Shown here piece after piece: positions 1-9,374 of a DNA stretch of 50,133 nt. Position 1 is the stretch's first letter. Each line of letters opens with the position of its first letter. The position numbers and the translations under genes were made by a program. The notes beneath the pieces are model-generated. The model was not told where the DNA came from and did no database searches. It was given only the letters and a program-made list of their open reading frames with translations. Location: assembly GCA_900314795.1 (NCBI GenBank), contig OMWP01000012.1, positions 1-50,133 of the forward strand, read 5' to 3'. The stretch is from an uncultured Eubacteriales bacterium. Lineage in GTDB: Bacteria > Bacillota > Clostridia > Oscillospirales > Acutalibacteraceae.

Positions 1-230
1 GAAAGATGACATACGCCAGTATGCCTGCGTCCTCCGCCTTGCTCTGCGAAATTTCTCGCTAACAAATTTGTTAAAGCGTTTAATGGATACTTAGTATAAA
101 GACATGAAAAACGGGTTTTTCGGGAATGATCCGGCGTAACCGATTCCGGGATTTTTTCACAAGAGAATAATGAGGATGGATTTTGGTCATATTCACCAGA
201 ATTTATGCGCTATTCGAAGAATAAATCGAT
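1..230. other. Gene-free window edge with inverted repeats
   Basis: I see no supportable gene here. There is a small hairpin CATAC-GCCA-GTATG at 10-23, a palindrome AACAAATTTGTT at 61-72, and a perfect hairpin GAAAAAC-GG-GTTTTTC at 106-121. The rest is AT-rich and runs up to the promoter at 231. carA, the missing partner of carB, is not encoded here. Confidence 0.6.
123..157 (+). terminator. Possible terminator of an upstream gene
   Basis: GGAAT (123-127) can pair with ATTCC (143-147), with CGG/CCG pairing further inside the stem. GGGA and then six T residues (152-157) follow. The stem is imperfect. It would end transcription entering from the left and insulate the promoter at 231. Confidence 0.4.
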
Positions 231-259
231 TTGACAGACCCACCCTCGTATGGTAAAAT
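231..259 (+). promoter_or_regulatory. SigmaA-type promoter of the pyr-gua-pur cluster
   Basis: Consensus -35 TTGACA (231-236), a 17-bp spacer, and -10 TAAAAT (254-259) preceded by TGg at 251-253 (extended -10). Transcription should begin near 266. No other promoter this good was seen before purL, so it may drive much of the downstream cluster. Confidence 0.85.
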
Positions 260-265
260 ACAGAC

Positions 266-380
266 AACAAATCTTTAAGGCGATACTGTGATATCGACAA
301 GATCTGATAATTTTTGATACGGGTCAAAGCACCCGGGATTTTGCGTACGATGCCTCGCCTTGTGTGGGGCTTTTTGATTA
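266..380 (+). promoter_or_regulatory. pyr leader with attenuator-like terminator and rival pairing
   Basis: The leader carries an intrinsic-terminator-like hairpin, GCCTC (352-356) with GGGGC (366-370), followed by five T. AAGGCGA at 277-283, close to the 5' end of the RNA, is perfectly complementary to TCGCCTT at 355-361. That would break the terminator stem. The same 5' strand can instead form a local hairpin CGATA (281-285)/TATCG (292-296). A further hairpin CGGGT/ACCCG lies at 320-335. This is a plausible two-state attenuator. The ligand is unknown; pyrimidine control through PyrR is possible, but no pyrR gene lies in the window. Confidence 0.55.
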
Positions 381-445
381 GTATTCGGGGGATCGGATTC
401 CCAAGATCGACGATTCCGACCGATAAACGAAAGGAGCGTTCCTAT

Positions 446-1660
446 ATGAGTGGTATGAAAGTATATGCTTGTAAGAGAATCGAAAAAACTGACTTTTTGC
501 CCTCGGTCGACAGCGCGCTTTTCTGCCCTGAGGACTTTTCGCAGTGCTCCGATAATATTGTTGCCTTTCCCGGCTTTTGTGATGTGCATGTGCATTTTCG
601 CGAGCCGGGATTTTCTTATAAAGAAAAAATCGCCACCGGATCGGCGGCCGCGGCACGCGGCGGATACACCACTGTGTGTACGATGCCGAACCTGAACCCC
701 GTGCCCGACAGCGTTGAGCATCTGCGTGAGCAGCTCGCCATCATCGAGCGTGACGCAGTGATCGATGTTCTGCCCTACGGTGCGATCACTGTGGGCGAGA
801 GGGGAGAGCAGCTCGCCGACCTCGAGGGGATGGCAAAGGATGTTGTCGCCTTCTCCGATGACGGCAGAGGCGTACAGGAGGAAGATATGATGCGTGAGGC
901 GATGCAACGAGCGAAGGCGCTTGGCAAGCTGATCGTCGCGCACTGTGAGGACAACAGCCTGCTGCACGGCGGCTACATCCATGACGGCATGTACGCCAAG
1001 GCGCACGGTCACCGCGGGATCTGTTCCGAGAGTGAGTGGGGACCGATCAAGCGTGATATCGAGCTGTGCCGAGAGACCGGCTGTGGCTATCATGTGTGCC
1101 ATATCTCGACCAAGGAGAGCGTTGAGCTGATCCGCAGGGCAAAGGCGGAGGGTGTGGACATCACCTGCGAGACCGCACCGCATTACCTTGTGATGGATGA
1201 CAGCGATCTGATAGAGGACGGCCGCTTTAAGATGAATCCGCCTCTCAGAGATAAGACCGATCGCGAGGCGCTTCTCACAGGAATCAAAGACGGCACGATC
1301 GACATGATCTCTACCGATCACGCGCCGCACAGCGCAGAGGAAAAGGCAAGAGGACTGGAGAGATCCGCCTTCGGTATCGTCGGTATTGAGACCGCGTTTC
1401 CGGTGCTGTATACAAAGCTCGTCAAGACCGGATTCATCACGATGGATAGGTTGATGGAGCTGTTAGTGTTCAATGCGCGCGAGCGTTTTCATATTCCGAT
1501 TAAGAAAAATGATTACACGATTTGGGATCTGGACAGAGAGTTCACCGTTGACCCCGCCGACTTTTTGTCGATGGGTAAGGCGACGCCCTTTGAGGGTTGG
1601 AAGCTCAACGGCGTGTGCCTGATGACCGTCAAGGACGGCGTGAAAGTTTACAGCATATAA
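446..1660 (+). CDS. pyrC: Dihydroorotase, class I
   Basis: Cyclises carbamoyl-aspartate to dihydroorotate, step 3 of UMP synthesis, in the cytoplasm. The 404-residue length fits class I enzymes. The metal-site motifs are in order: DVHVHFREPG with His48 and His50, FSDDG with Asp139 region, HCED with His166, ETAPHY with His246, and STDHAPH with Asp291. The start at 446 is chosen because AAAGGAGCG sits just upstream. An in-frame ATG at 314 lies inside the attenuator leader and has no ribosome binding site. First gene of the pyr run; a 99-bp gap holding a palindromic repeat separates it from carB. Confidence 0.95.
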   Translation: MSGMKVYACKRIEKTDFLPSVDSALFCPEDFSQCSDNIVAFPGFCDVHVHFREPGFSYKEKIATGSAAAARGGYTTVCTMPNLNPVPDSVEHLREQLAIIERDAVIDVLPYGAITVGERGEQLADLEGMAKDVVAFSDDGRGVQEEDMMREAMQRAKALGKLIVAHCEDNSLLHGGYIHDGMYAKAHGHRGICSESEWGPIKRDIELCRETGCGYHVCHISTKESVELIRRAKAEGVDITCETAPHYLVMDDSDLIEDGRFKMNPPLRDKTDREALLTGIKDGTIDMISTDHAPHSAEEKARGLERSAFGIVGIETAFPVLYTKLVKTGFITMDRLMELLVFNARERFHIPIKKNDYTIWDLDREFTVDPADFLSMGKATPFEGWKLNGVCLMTVKDGVKVYSI

Positions 1661-1663
1661 ATC

Positions 1664-1711
1664 GTAGGGACGGTCAATGACCGTCCGCGGACGAGCAATG
1701 CTCGTCCCTAC
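1664..1711 (+). repeat. GTAGGG-family palindromic repeat, two-hairpin copy
   Basis: Begins GTAGGGA and ends TCCCTAC, with two internal stem-loops (GACGGTCAATGACCGTC, then GACGAGCAATGCTCGTC). It belongs to the family also found at 17585, 26374, 36621, 40467, 40572 and 45105. It sits between pyrC and carB. Confidence 0.8.
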
Positions 1712-1759
1712 AAATTTGTCTGATAGATTGATATAGATGAATATTTGGAGGTATGAAAA

Positions 1760-4700
1760 ATGGCAAAAAGAACAGATGTGAAAAAAGTACTCATCATCGG
1801 CTCGGGCCCGATCGTCATCGGTCAGGCTGCCGAGTTCGACTACGCCGGCACCCAGGCGTGTCTGGCGCTGAAAGAAGAGGGATATGAGGTCATCCTGTGT
1901 AACTCTAACCCCGCGACCATCATGACTGACACCCAGATCGCGGACAAGGTGTATATGGAACCGCTCACCCTCGAGTATATTGCGAAGATCCTCAGATATG
2001 AGCGTCCCGACGCGATCGTCCCCGGTATCGGCGGACAGACGGGTCTGAACCTTGCGATGCAGCTCGAGCGCAAGGGCATCCTCAAGGAATGCGGTGTACA
2101 GCTGCTCGGTACCTCCTCCGAGAGTATCGAGCGCGCCGAGGACAGAGAGCTGTTCAAGGAGATGTGCGAAAGTATCGGCGAGCCGGTCATCCCCTCGCAG
2201 ATCACCTATAATCTTGATGAAGCAAAGAAAGCTGCCGCGGAAGTGGGCTATCCTGTTGTCCTGCGCCCCGCGTTCACTCTGGGCGGTACCGGCGGCGGTT
2301 TTGCCGACAATGAAGAAGAGCTGATCGAGATCGGCACCAACGCGTTCAAGCTCAGCCCCGTGCATCAGGTGCTGATCGAAAAGTCCGTCAAGGGCTATAA
2401 GGAGATCGAGTTCGAGGTCATGCGTGACTCCAACGACACCGCAATCACCATCTGCGGTATGGAGAACGTCGACCCCGTCGGCGTGCATACCGGCGACAGT
2501 ATCGTTGTCGCACCGATCCTTTCGCTGAATGACAAAGACCTCAAAATGCTGAACGACGCCGCGATCAAGATCATCCGTGAGCTGAAGATCGAGGGCGGCT
2601 GTAACGTCCAGTTCGCGCTGAATCCGACTTCCAGCGAATATTACCTGATCGAGGTCAACCCCAGAGTATCGCGTTCGTCCGCGCTCGCTTCCAAGGCGTC
2701 GGGTTATCCGATCGCCCGCGTTACCGCGAAGATAGCGATGGGCATGGCGCTTGAAGAGATCCCCGTAGCGGGCGGCACAGCGGCGATCGAGCCGAGCCTC
2801 GACTATATCGTCGCAAAGTTCCCGCGTTTTCCGTTCGATAAATTCGCTGACGCGCCCAACACTCTCGGTACCCAGATGAAGGCGACCGGTGAGGTCATGG
2901 GCATCGGCTCCACACTCGAGGAGTGCTGTCTGAAATCCGTCCGCTCTCTGGAGACAGGCGTGTGCCACTTCCACCTCGCGAAGTTCGATGACTTTACCGA
3001 TGACGAGCTGTTCGCGTATATCGCGGAGTTCAAGGATGATAACATCTACGCAGTATTCGAACTGCTCCGCCGCGGCGCTTCGATCGAAAAGCTCCATGAG
3101 GTCACTATGATCACTGAGCTGTTCCTCGAGTCCTTCCAAAAGATCGTTGATATGGAGAGCACCTTAAAGGCGAACAAGGGTGATATCGAGACCCTCAAGG
3201 CCGCCAAGATCATGGGCTTCTCCGATGAATATATTGCCTCGCTTTGGGGGACTCCCGAGGTCGAGATCTATCAAACCAGAAAAGAAAACGGCATTACCCC
3301 GATCTTTAAGATGGTCGATACCCTGCATACCGGCAAATATATCGCGTATCTCTACTCGTCCTACACGGGTGAGAACGCGTCCAGATTGAGCGACAAAAAG
3401 AAGATCATCGTGCTCGGCGCGGGCCCGATCCGTATCGGTCAGGGCGTAGAGTTTGACTATTCCACCGTCCATGCGGTACAGACGATCCGTCGCGCAGGCT
3501 ATGAAGCGATCATCATCAATAACAACCCCGAGACCGTTTCCACCGACTACACCACCGCCGATAAGCTCTATTTTGAGCCCCTCACTCCCGAGGACGTCAT
3601 GGCGATCATTGACTTTGAACAGCCGGAGGGCGTGATCGCTTCCTTAGGCGGTCAGACGGCGATCAACCTCGCTCAGCCGCTGATGGACAGAGGCGTGAAG
3701 ATCATCGGTACAGACTGTGCCGCGATCGAGAGAGCGGAGAATCGCGATTCCTTCAACGCAATCATCAAGGAGCTCGGTATCCCGCAGCCCGCGGGTCAGG
3801 CGGTCACTTCTATCGAAGAGGGCGTCAAAGCTGCCGCCGCAATCGGCTATCCCGTTCTTGTCCGTCCGTCCTTCGTCCTCGGCGGTCGCGCCATGCAGAT
3901 CGTTTCTAAGGAAGAAGATTTACGCCACTATCTGAAAACTGCTGTTGAAATAGATGAAGATAAGCCCGTACTTGTCGATAAATACATCATGGGTAAAGAG
4001 GTCGAGGTCGACGCGATCTGCGACGGCGTAGATGTATTCGTGCCCGGTATCATGGAGCTGGTCGAGCGTACCGGCGTTCATTCCGGCGACTCCATCTCCG
4101 TCTATCCGTCCTTCTCCATCTCCGACAAGGTCAAGGGCATTATCCTCCAGTACGCGAAGAAGCTCGGCAAAGCAATCGGCATCATCGGTCTGTATAACAT
4201 CCAATTCATCGTGGATGAAAACGACGATGTCTATATTATCGAAGTCAACCCGAGATCCTCGAGAACCGTTCCGTTCCTCTCTAAATCTACAGGTTATTCG
4301 CTTGCGGATATCGCGACCGAGGTCATCCTCGGCAAGTCCTTAAAAGAGCAGGGCATCTTCCAGCTTTATCCCGAGGAGAAGAAGCGCTACTATGTCAAAG
4401 TCCCGGTATTCTCCTTCCAGAAGATCAAGGGTCTGGACGCTTACCTTTCCCCCGAGATGAAGAGTACAGGTGAAGCGATCGGCTATGATAAAAAGCTGTC
4501 CAGAGCCATGTACAAGGCGCTTGTCGCGGCAGGCACTAAGGTGCAGAACTACGGCACCGTCATCGTGACCCTCGCCGACGAGGATAAAGAAGAGGCTGTT
4601 CCGCTGATCCGCCGCTTCTACGACCTCGGCTTCAACATCGAGGCGACTGACCTGACTGCCAAGGTTATGAGAAAGAACGGCATCAAGACCCGTAAGTTGG

Positions 4701-4933
4701 GCAAGATCAGTGAAGGCAGCACCGAGATCCTCGACGCGATCCGCGCAGGCTATGTCAGCTATGTCATCAACACCCGCGCCATCATGTCGGGCGTGCATTA
4801 TGAGGACGGCACCGCGATCCGCCAGACAGCTGTCGAAAACGGCGTGACCATCTTTACCTCCCTCGATACCGTCCGCGTCCTGCTCGACGTTCTCGAGGAG
4901 ACCACGCTGACGATCTCGACCATCGACGCATAA
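1760..4933 (+). CDS. carB: Carbamoyl-phosphate synthase large subunit
   Basis: Makes carbamoyl phosphate from bicarbonate, ammonia and two ATP, supplying pyrimidine and arginine synthesis. At 1057 residues it is full length, with two homologous ATP-grasp halves. Each starts with a GSGPI/GAGPI nucleotide-binding segment (near residues 14 and 552) followed by a FDY motif. The C-terminal MGS-like allosteric region (from about 930) is present and in related enzymes binds UMP or other effectors. Start ATG follows GGAGG. The glutaminase subunit CarA is not fused and is not found in the window, so it must be encoded elsewhere. Confidence 0.97.
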   Translation: MAKRTDVKKVLIIGSGPIVIGQAAEFDYAGTQACLALKEEGYEVILCNSNPATIMTDTQIADKVYMEPLTLEYIAKILRYERPDAIVPGIGGQTGLNLAMQLERKGILKECGVQLLGTSSESIERAEDRELFKEMCESIGEPVIPSQITYNLDEAKKAAAEVGYPVVLRPAFTLGGTGGGFADNEEELIEIGTNAFKLSPVHQVLIEKSVKGYKEIEFEVMRDSNDTAITICGMENVDPVGVHTGDSIVVAPILSLNDKDLKMLNDAAIKIIRELKIEGGCNVQFALNPTSSEYYLIEVNPRVSRSSALASKASGYPIARVTAKIAMGMALEEIPVAGGTAAIEPSLDYIVAKFPRFPFDKFADAPNTLGTQMKATGEVMGIGSTLEECCLKSVRSLETGVCHFHLAKFDDFTDDELFAYIAEFKDDNIYAVFELLRRGASIEKLHEVTMITELFLESFQKIVDMESTLKANKGDIETLKAAKIMGFSDEYIASLWGTPEVEIYQTRKENGITPIFKMVDTLHTGKYIAYLYSSYTGENASRLSDKKKIIVLGAGPIRIGQGVEFDYSTVHAVQTIRRAGYEAIIINNNPETVSTDYTTADKLYFEPLTPEDVMAIIDFEQPEGVIASLGGQTAINLAQPLMDRGVKIIGTDCAAIERAENRDSFNAIIKELGIPQPAGQAVTSIEEGVKAAAAIGYPVLVRPSFVLGGRAMQIVSKEEDLRHYLKTAVEIDEDKPVLVDKYIMGKEVEVDAICDGVDVFVPGIMELVERTGVHSGDSISVYPSFSISDKVKGIILQYAKKLGKAIGIIGLYNIQFIVDENDDVYIIEVNPRSSRTVPFLSKSTGYSLADIATEVILGKSLKEQGIFQLYPEEKKRYYVKVPVFSFQKIKGLDAYLSPEMKSTGEAIGYDKKLSRAMYKALVAAGTKVQNYGTVIVTLADEDKEEAVPLIRRFYDLGFNIEATDLTAKVMRKNGIKTRKLGKISEGSTEILDAIRAGYVSYVINTRAIMSGVHYEDGTAIRQTAVENGVTIFTSLDTVRVLLDVLEETTLTISTIDA

Positions 4934-4947
4934 ATTTTTAACGGAAC

Positions 4948-5144
4948 TCATCCTCCGCCCCCTCTGATGAGGGGGTTGGGGGAGAGATAACGAAGCGTAA
5001 TAGTTGAGCGATTTGAATGATTCAATTGTGCGTTGTATCGTTATGACACACGACATGGAGTCAGACGTTATGGTTCTGTTATTATGTTGCGTTATCTCTC
5101 CCTCAGTCACCTTAACGGTGACAGCTCCCTCGTCAGAGGGAGCC
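4948..5144. repeat. Inverted-repeat (MITE-like) element between carB and pyrK
   Basis: The ends are complementary: a CCCCTCTGATGAGGGGG segment followed by GGGGGAGAGATAACG on the left, and CGTTATCTCTCCCTC followed by the CAGTCACC..GGTGAC and CCTCGTCAGAGGGAGCC segments on the right. It shares the TCACC/GGTGAC and GGGAGC blocks with the elements at 7529, 15298, 18987 and 36916. No open reading frame of its own. Confidence 0.75.
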
Positions 5145-5184
5145 GAATAAACGCACTGCTCCTGTTGAGAGGAAGGTGAAATTG

Positions 5185-5919
5185 ATGCAAGATACCATTT
5201 TTACCATCATTGAAAACAAAAAAATTGCGAAGGATGTTTACAAAATGCGCCTTCGCGGCGATACCTCGGCAATCAAAAATGCCGGGGAATTCGTCAATAT
5301 ACAGCTCGACGGCTTTTATCTGCGACGCCCGATCTCCGTCTGTGATGTGGAGGGCGATGTACTCACCCTGATTTATAAGGTCGTGGGCAAGGGTACGCAG
5401 GTGATGAGCGAAATGCCCGCGGGCACTGAGCTGCGGCTTTTGACAGGACTGGGCAACGGTTATGATCTCAGCCTGTCGGGGGACCATCCGCTGCTGGTCG
5501 GCGGAGGCGTCGGCGTCCCGCCGATGTACCTGCTCGCCAAGCGTTTACTGGCGCAGGGGAAGAAGGTCAGCGTCGTGCTGGGCTTCAACACCGCGGACGA
5601 GGTCTTTTATGAGGACGCGTTCAAGGCACTCGGCTGTGAGGTACAGGTCACGACCGTCGACGGCTCCTACGGCGTGAAGGGCTTTGTCACCGACGCGCTG
5701 CCCGAGCAGTATACCTATTTCTACACCTGCGGCCCGATGCCGATGTTCAAGGCTTTGAACAAGGCGGTCAAAACCTCGGGTCAGTTCAGCTTTGAGGAGC
5801 GTATGGGATGCGGCTTCGGCGCCTGCATGGGTTGCTCCTGCAAGACGCTCACCGGCAACAAGCGCATCTGCAAGGATGGCCCGGTGTTGAAAAAGGAGGA
5901 GATCATATGGACAGACTGA
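5185..5919 (+). CDS. pyrK: Dihydroorotate dehydrogenase B electron-transfer subunit
   Basis: Flavin/iron-sulfur subunit that passes electrons from PyrD to NAD. The 244-residue protein has an FAD-binding RRPISV motif near residue 43, an NAD-binding GGGVGVPPMYLL segment near residue 108, and a C-terminal [2Fe-2S] cluster site, MGCGFGACMGCSC followed by a fourth Cys in RICKDG. ATG 5185 is preferred because GGAAGG lies 8 nt upstream; GTG 5176 overlaps that site and TTG 5182 is too close. It overlaps pyrD by 13 bp, which suggests translational coupling of the heterotetramer subunits. Confidence 0.93.
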   Translation: MQDTIFTIIENKKIAKDVYKMRLRGDTSAIKNAGEFVNIQLDGFYLRRPISVCDVEGDVLTLIYKVVGKGTQVMSEMPAGTELRLLTGLGNGYDLSLSGDHPLLVGGGVGVPPMYLLAKRLLAQGKKVSVVLGFNTADEVFYEDAFKALGCEVQVTTVDGSYGVKGFVTDALPEQYTYFYTCGPMPMFKALNKAVKTSGQFSFEERMGCGFGACMGCSCKTLTGNKRICKDGPVLKKEEIIWTD

Positions 5920-6824
5920 GCGTCAACCTCTGCGGTATCGAGCTCGACAACCCCGTGATTCCCGCCTCGGGCACCTTCGGATACGGCTACGAGTTCGCTG
6001 AGATCTACGATATCAACTGCCTGGGGACGTTCTCGTTCAAGGGAACGACAAAGGATCCCCGCTTCGGTAATCCCACCCCGCGTATCGCAGAATGTACCGC
6101 GGGCATGATCAACGCCGTCGGACTGCAAAATCCCGGTGTGGACAAGGTTATCGCGGAGGAATTGCCCAAGCTGAAAGCGTGTTTTCATAAACCCGTGATG
6201 GCGAATGTCAGCGGCTTTTCGGTCGAGGATTACGCCTACACCTGTGAGCGGCTGGACAAAGAGGAGCAGGTCGGATGGCTGGAGGTCAATGTCAGCTGTC
6301 CGAACGTCCACGGCGGCGGTATGAGCTTCGGCACCAATCCCGAGGCAGCCGCCGAGGTAACAAGGGCAGTCAAAAAGGTGACGAAAAAGCCCGTCATCAT
6401 CAAGCTTAGCCCGAACGTCACCGACATCGTCAGCATCGCCAAGGCGTGTGAAGAAGCCGGCGCGGATGGGATCAGCCTGATCAACACCCTGCTCGGCATG
6501 CGGATCGACCTGCGGACAAAACGACCGATCATCAAAAATACGATGGGCGGCTTCTCGGGTCCCGCGATCTTCCCCGTGGCACTGAGGATGGTGTATCAGG
6601 TCGCTCACGCGGTGAATATCCCCGTCGTCGGCATGGGCGGCGTAAGTACCGCGGAGGACGTCATCGAAATGATGCTCGCGGGCGCGACAGCGGTCGAGGT
6701 CGGCGCACAGAATTTAGTCAACCCCACGGCGTGTAAGGAGATCATCGAGGATCTTCCCGCCGTGATGGACAAATATCATATCAACAGTTTGAATGAAATC
6801 ATAGGAGGCGTTAAGAATGGGTAA
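5907..6824 (+). CDS. pyrD: Dihydroorotate dehydrogenase, type 1B catalytic subunit
   Basis: FMN-dependent oxidation of dihydroorotate to orotate, working with PyrK on NAD. The 305-residue TIM-barrel protein has NPVIPASGTFGYG at the N-terminus, NVSCPNVHGG with the active-site Cys typical of the class 1 enzymes, KLSPNV, and a C-terminal phosphate site GGVSTAEDVIEMMLAGA. The start ATG follows AAGGAGGAG. An earlier in-frame ATG at 5808 lies deep inside pyrK and is rejected. Overlaps pyrK upstream and pyrF (8 bp) downstream. Confidence 0.95.
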   Translation: MDRLSVNLCGIELDNPVIPASGTFGYGYEFAEIYDINCLGTFSFKGTTKDPRFGNPTPRIAECTAGMINAVGLQNPGVDKVIAEELPKLKACFHKPVMANVSGFSVEDYAYTCERLDKEEQVGWLEVNVSCPNVHGGGMSFGTNPEAAAEVTRAVKKVTKKPVIIKLSPNVTDIVSIAKACEEAGADGISLINTLLGMRIDLRTKRPIIKNTMGGFSGPAIFPVALRMVYQVAHAVNIPVVGMGGVSTAEDVIEMMLAGATAVEVGAQNLVNPTACKEIIEDLPAVMDKYHINSLNEIIGGVKNG

Positions 6825-7521
6825 GGACGTAATCGTAGCCTGCGATTTTTCCAGTGCGGAAGCTACCTTCAACTTCCTCGACAAGTTCGAGAACGAGGCG
6901 CGTAAGCCGTTCGTCAAGATCGGCATGGAGCTGTATTATGCCGAGGGACCGTCCATCGTGCGCGAGATCAAGCGCAGAGGGCACAAAATCTTCCTCGACT
7001 TAAAGCTCCACGACATCCCCAACACCGTGATGAAAGCGATGCGGGTATTAAGCGAGCTGGATGTGGACATCACCAATCTGCATGCCGCCGGTACCAAGGC
7101 GATGATGCAGGCGGCGTTGGAGGGGCTGACCCGTCCCGACGGCAGTCGTCCCCTGCTGATCGCGGTGACCCAGCTGACCTCCACCGACCAGCAGGCGATG
7201 GAAAATGACCTGCTGATCAAAGAACCGATCGATCAGGTGGTCATGCACTACGCAAAGAACGCGATGGAAAGCGGTCTTGACGGCGTGGTATGCTCTCCGC
7301 TTGAGGCGGGCAAGGTGCATGAGACCTGCGGCCATAGCTTCTTGACCGTCACCCCGGGCGTACGTTTTGCGGACGGCGATATCGGCGACCAGAAGCGCGT
7401 GATGACTCCCAAGGCGGCAAAGGAGATCGGCTCCGACTATATCGTCGTCGGCAGACCGATCACCGCGGCAAAGGATCCCGTCGCGGCATACAGAAGATGT
7501 GTGGATGAATTTGTTGGCTAA
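6817..7521 (+). CDS. pyrF: Orotidine 5'-phosphate decarboxylase
   Basis: Last step to UMP. The 234-residue protein is the short bacterial class I type. It carries the catalytic Lys-Asp network in DLKLHDIPNT (near residue 48), then TVTPGVRF and YIVVGRPI phosphate-binding segments at the C-terminus. ATAGGAGGCG lies upstream of the ATG. It overlaps the end of pyrD by 8 bp. A 288-bp gap with an inverted-repeat element separates it from pyrE. Confidence 0.96.
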   Translation: MGKDVIVACDFSSAEATFNFLDKFENEARKPFVKIGMELYYAEGPSIVREIKRRGHKIFLDLKLHDIPNTVMKAMRVLSELDVDITNLHAAGTKAMMQAALEGLTRPDGSRPLLIAVTQLTSTDQQAMENDLLIKEPIDQVVMHYAKNAMESGLDGVVCSPLEAGKVHETCGHSFLTVTPGVRFADGDIGDQKRVMTPKAAKEIGSDYIVVGRPITAAKDPVAAYRRCVDEFVG

Positions 7522-7528
7522 CGTGAAA

Positions 7529-7788
7529 GGCTCCCTTTTCTAAGGCACCCCCGTTGGGGGAATGTCCGAAGGGCAAGGGGAGATTCCCCTGTTAGGGGAA
7601 ATGTCCGCAACGCGGACAAAAGGGTCGGCTGTCTTCGCAGAAGAAGCCGCTTCCGGCGAGGAGGCTGTCACCGCAGGTGACTGAGGGTTGATGCCTGCAC
7701 ACAAAAGTTTTTATGAAAACGACATCTCACATGGAAACCCTCCGACCTCGCCTTACGGCGAGCCCACCTCCCTTGGGAAAGGGAGGCT
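7529..7788. repeat. Inverted-repeat (MITE-like) element between pyrF and pyrE
   Basis: Starts GGCTCCCTTT and ends AAAGGGAGGCT, so the termini are complementary. Internal blocks include CCCCCGTTGGGGG, a GTCCGCAACGCGGAC hairpin, GTCACCGCAGGTGAC with CTGAGGG, and CTCGCCTTACGGCGAG. It fills nearly the whole 288-bp gap and leaves the pyrE ribosome binding site intact. No gene seen inside. Confidence 0.8.
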
Positions 7789-7809
7789 CAGAAAGGAGTA
7801 AAATAATCA

Positions 7810-8454
7810 ATGGAACTGAATACTAAAATCGCAAAGGATTTATTGAAGATAAAGGCGGTGTTCTTCCGCCCTGAGGAGCCGTTCACCTGGGCGAGCGGCA
7901 TCAAAAGCCCGGTCTACTGTGACAACCGACTGACGCTCAGCGACCCTGAGGTCAGAACGGATGTGGAAGAGGGCTTAGCTGAGCTTATTAAGAATCATTA
8001 CCCCGAGGTCGAGGTGCTGATGGGTACCTCCACTGCGGGTATCGCTCACGCGGCGATCACCGCTCACCTGATGGGACTGCCGATGGGCTATGTCCGCTCC
8101 GGTCATAAGGATCACGGCAGACAGAACCAGATCGAGGGCAGACTCGAAAAGGGTCAGAAGGTCGTTGTCGTAGAGGATCTGATCTCTACCGGCGGCTCCG
8201 TGCTCGAGGTCGTCGATGTGCTCCGTGAGGCAGGCGCCGAGGTGCTGGGCATCGTGTCCATCTTCACCTACGGCATGCAGAAAGGGCTTGACCGTCTGGC
8301 TGCCGCTGACGTCAAGAACATCTCGCTGACCAACTTCGATGTGATCGCCAAGGTCGCCGCTGAGGATGGCTACATCAAGCCTGAGGACGTTGAAAGACTC
8401 ATCAAATTCCGCAACAATCCCTCTGACGAGAGTTGGATCGGAGGACAGGCATGA
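7810..8454 (+). CDS. pyrE: Orotate phosphoribosyltransferase
   Basis: Joins orotate and PRPP to give OMP. 214 residues, usual size. The PRPP-binding motif [13 protein letters not shown] lies near residue 118, and [15 protein letters not shown] is the flexible catalytic loop with conserved Lys/His residues. AAAGGAG precedes the ATG by about 10 nt. The stop overlaps the pyrB start as ATGA, a sign of coupled translation. It sits before the PyrB/PyrI pair rather than after pyrF directly, because of the repeat element. Confidence 0.95.
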   Translation: MELNTKIAKDLLKIKAVFFRPEEPFTWASGIKSPVYCDNRLTLSDPEVRTDVEEGLAELIKNHYPEVEVLMGTSTAGIAHAAITAHLMGLPMGYVRSGHKDHGRQNQIEGRLEKGQKVVVVEDLISTGGSVLEVVDVLREAGAEVLGIVSIFTYGMQKGLDRLAAADVKNISLTNFDVIAKVAAEDGYIKPEDVERLIKFRNNPSDESWIGGQA

Positions 8455-9374
8455 GATCTGTTCTCGATATAGTCGATCTGTCTGTCGAAGAGCTGCAGGA
8501 GCTCATGCAGACAGCCTGCGACATCATCGACCACCCCGAAAAATATCAGGAGATCTGCAAGCACAAGAAGCTCGCGACCCTGTTTTTTGAACCCTCCACC
8601 CGTACGCGCCTGAGCTTTGAGGCGGCGATGTACGAGCTGGGCGGCAACGTGATCTCGGTATCCTCCGCGAACAACAGCTCCGCGGCAAAGGGCGAGTCCG
8701 TCGCCGATACTGCCAAAACCGTGTCTTGCTATGCGGATATCATCGCGATGCGCCACCCCAAGGAGGGCGCGGCGATGGTAGCGTCGAGAGCGGCGACTAT
8801 CCCCGTCATCAACGCCGGCGACGGCGGTCATAATCACCCGACCCAGACGCTCGCCGATCTCTTGACGATCTATCGTGAAAAAGGCAAGATGGACAATTTG
8901 ACCATCGGTCTGTGCGGTGATCTGAAATTCGGCAGAACCGTCCATTCGCTGATCAACGCAATGTCGCGTTATGAGGGCGTACGGTTTGTTCTTGTTTCTC
9001 CTGAGGAATTAAAAGTGCCGAGCTACGTGAAAAAGGACGTCCTCCAGCGCAAACGAATCCCGTATTTGCAGACGACGAGCCTCGAGGATGTTATGCCGCA
9101 GCTCGACATCCTGTATATGACGCGCGTACAGCGTGAGCGCTTCTTTAACGAGGAAGATTATCTGCGCCTCAAGGACAGCTACATCCTCACGCCGCAGAAG
9201 CTCATGACCGCAAAAGAGGATCTGTGCATCATGCATCCGCTGCCCCGCGTCAATGAGATCAGCGTCGCGATCGACGACGATCCCCGCGCTTGCTACTTCA
9301 AGCAGGTCGCGAACGGCAAATATATGCGCATGGCGCTGATATTGAAATTACTCAAGGAGGCGGGCACGATATGA
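8451..9374 (+). CDS. pyrB: Aspartate carbamoyltransferase catalytic chain
   Basis: Condenses carbamoyl phosphate and aspartate, the committed pyrimidine step. 307 residues with the carbamoyl-phosphate motif [15 protein letters not shown] near residue 47, [19 protein letters not shown], and the C-terminal [14 protein letters not shown] upstream of ATG 8451; the longer frame from 8433 would lack that site. It overlaps both neighbours by 4 bp (ATGA). With PyrI downstream it should form the regulated dodecameric enzyme. Confidence 0.96.
   Translation: MRSVLDIVDLSVEELQELMQTACDIIDHPEKYQEICKHKKLATLFFEPSTRTRLSFEAAMYELGGNVISVSSANNSSAAKGESVADTAKTVSCYADIIAMRHPKEGAAMVASRAATIPVINAGDGGHNHPTQTLADLLTIYREKGKMDNLTIGLCGDLKFGRTVHSLINAMSRYEGVRFVLVSPEELKVPSYVKKDVLQRKRIPYLQTTSLEDVMPQLDILYMTRVQRERFFNEEDYLRLKDSYILTPQKLMTAKEDLCIMHPLPRVNEISVAIDDDPRACYFKQVANGKYMRMALILKLLKEAGTI

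Noticed and set aside
314-445. Longer N-terminus for dihydroorotase
   Set aside because: It would translate the attenuator hairpins and lacks a ribosome binding site; AAAGGAGCG points to ATG 446.
1463-3139. 558-residue open frame on the minus strand
   Set aside because: Antisense to pyrC and carB; caused by codon bias of the GC-rich sense strand, no recognisable domain.
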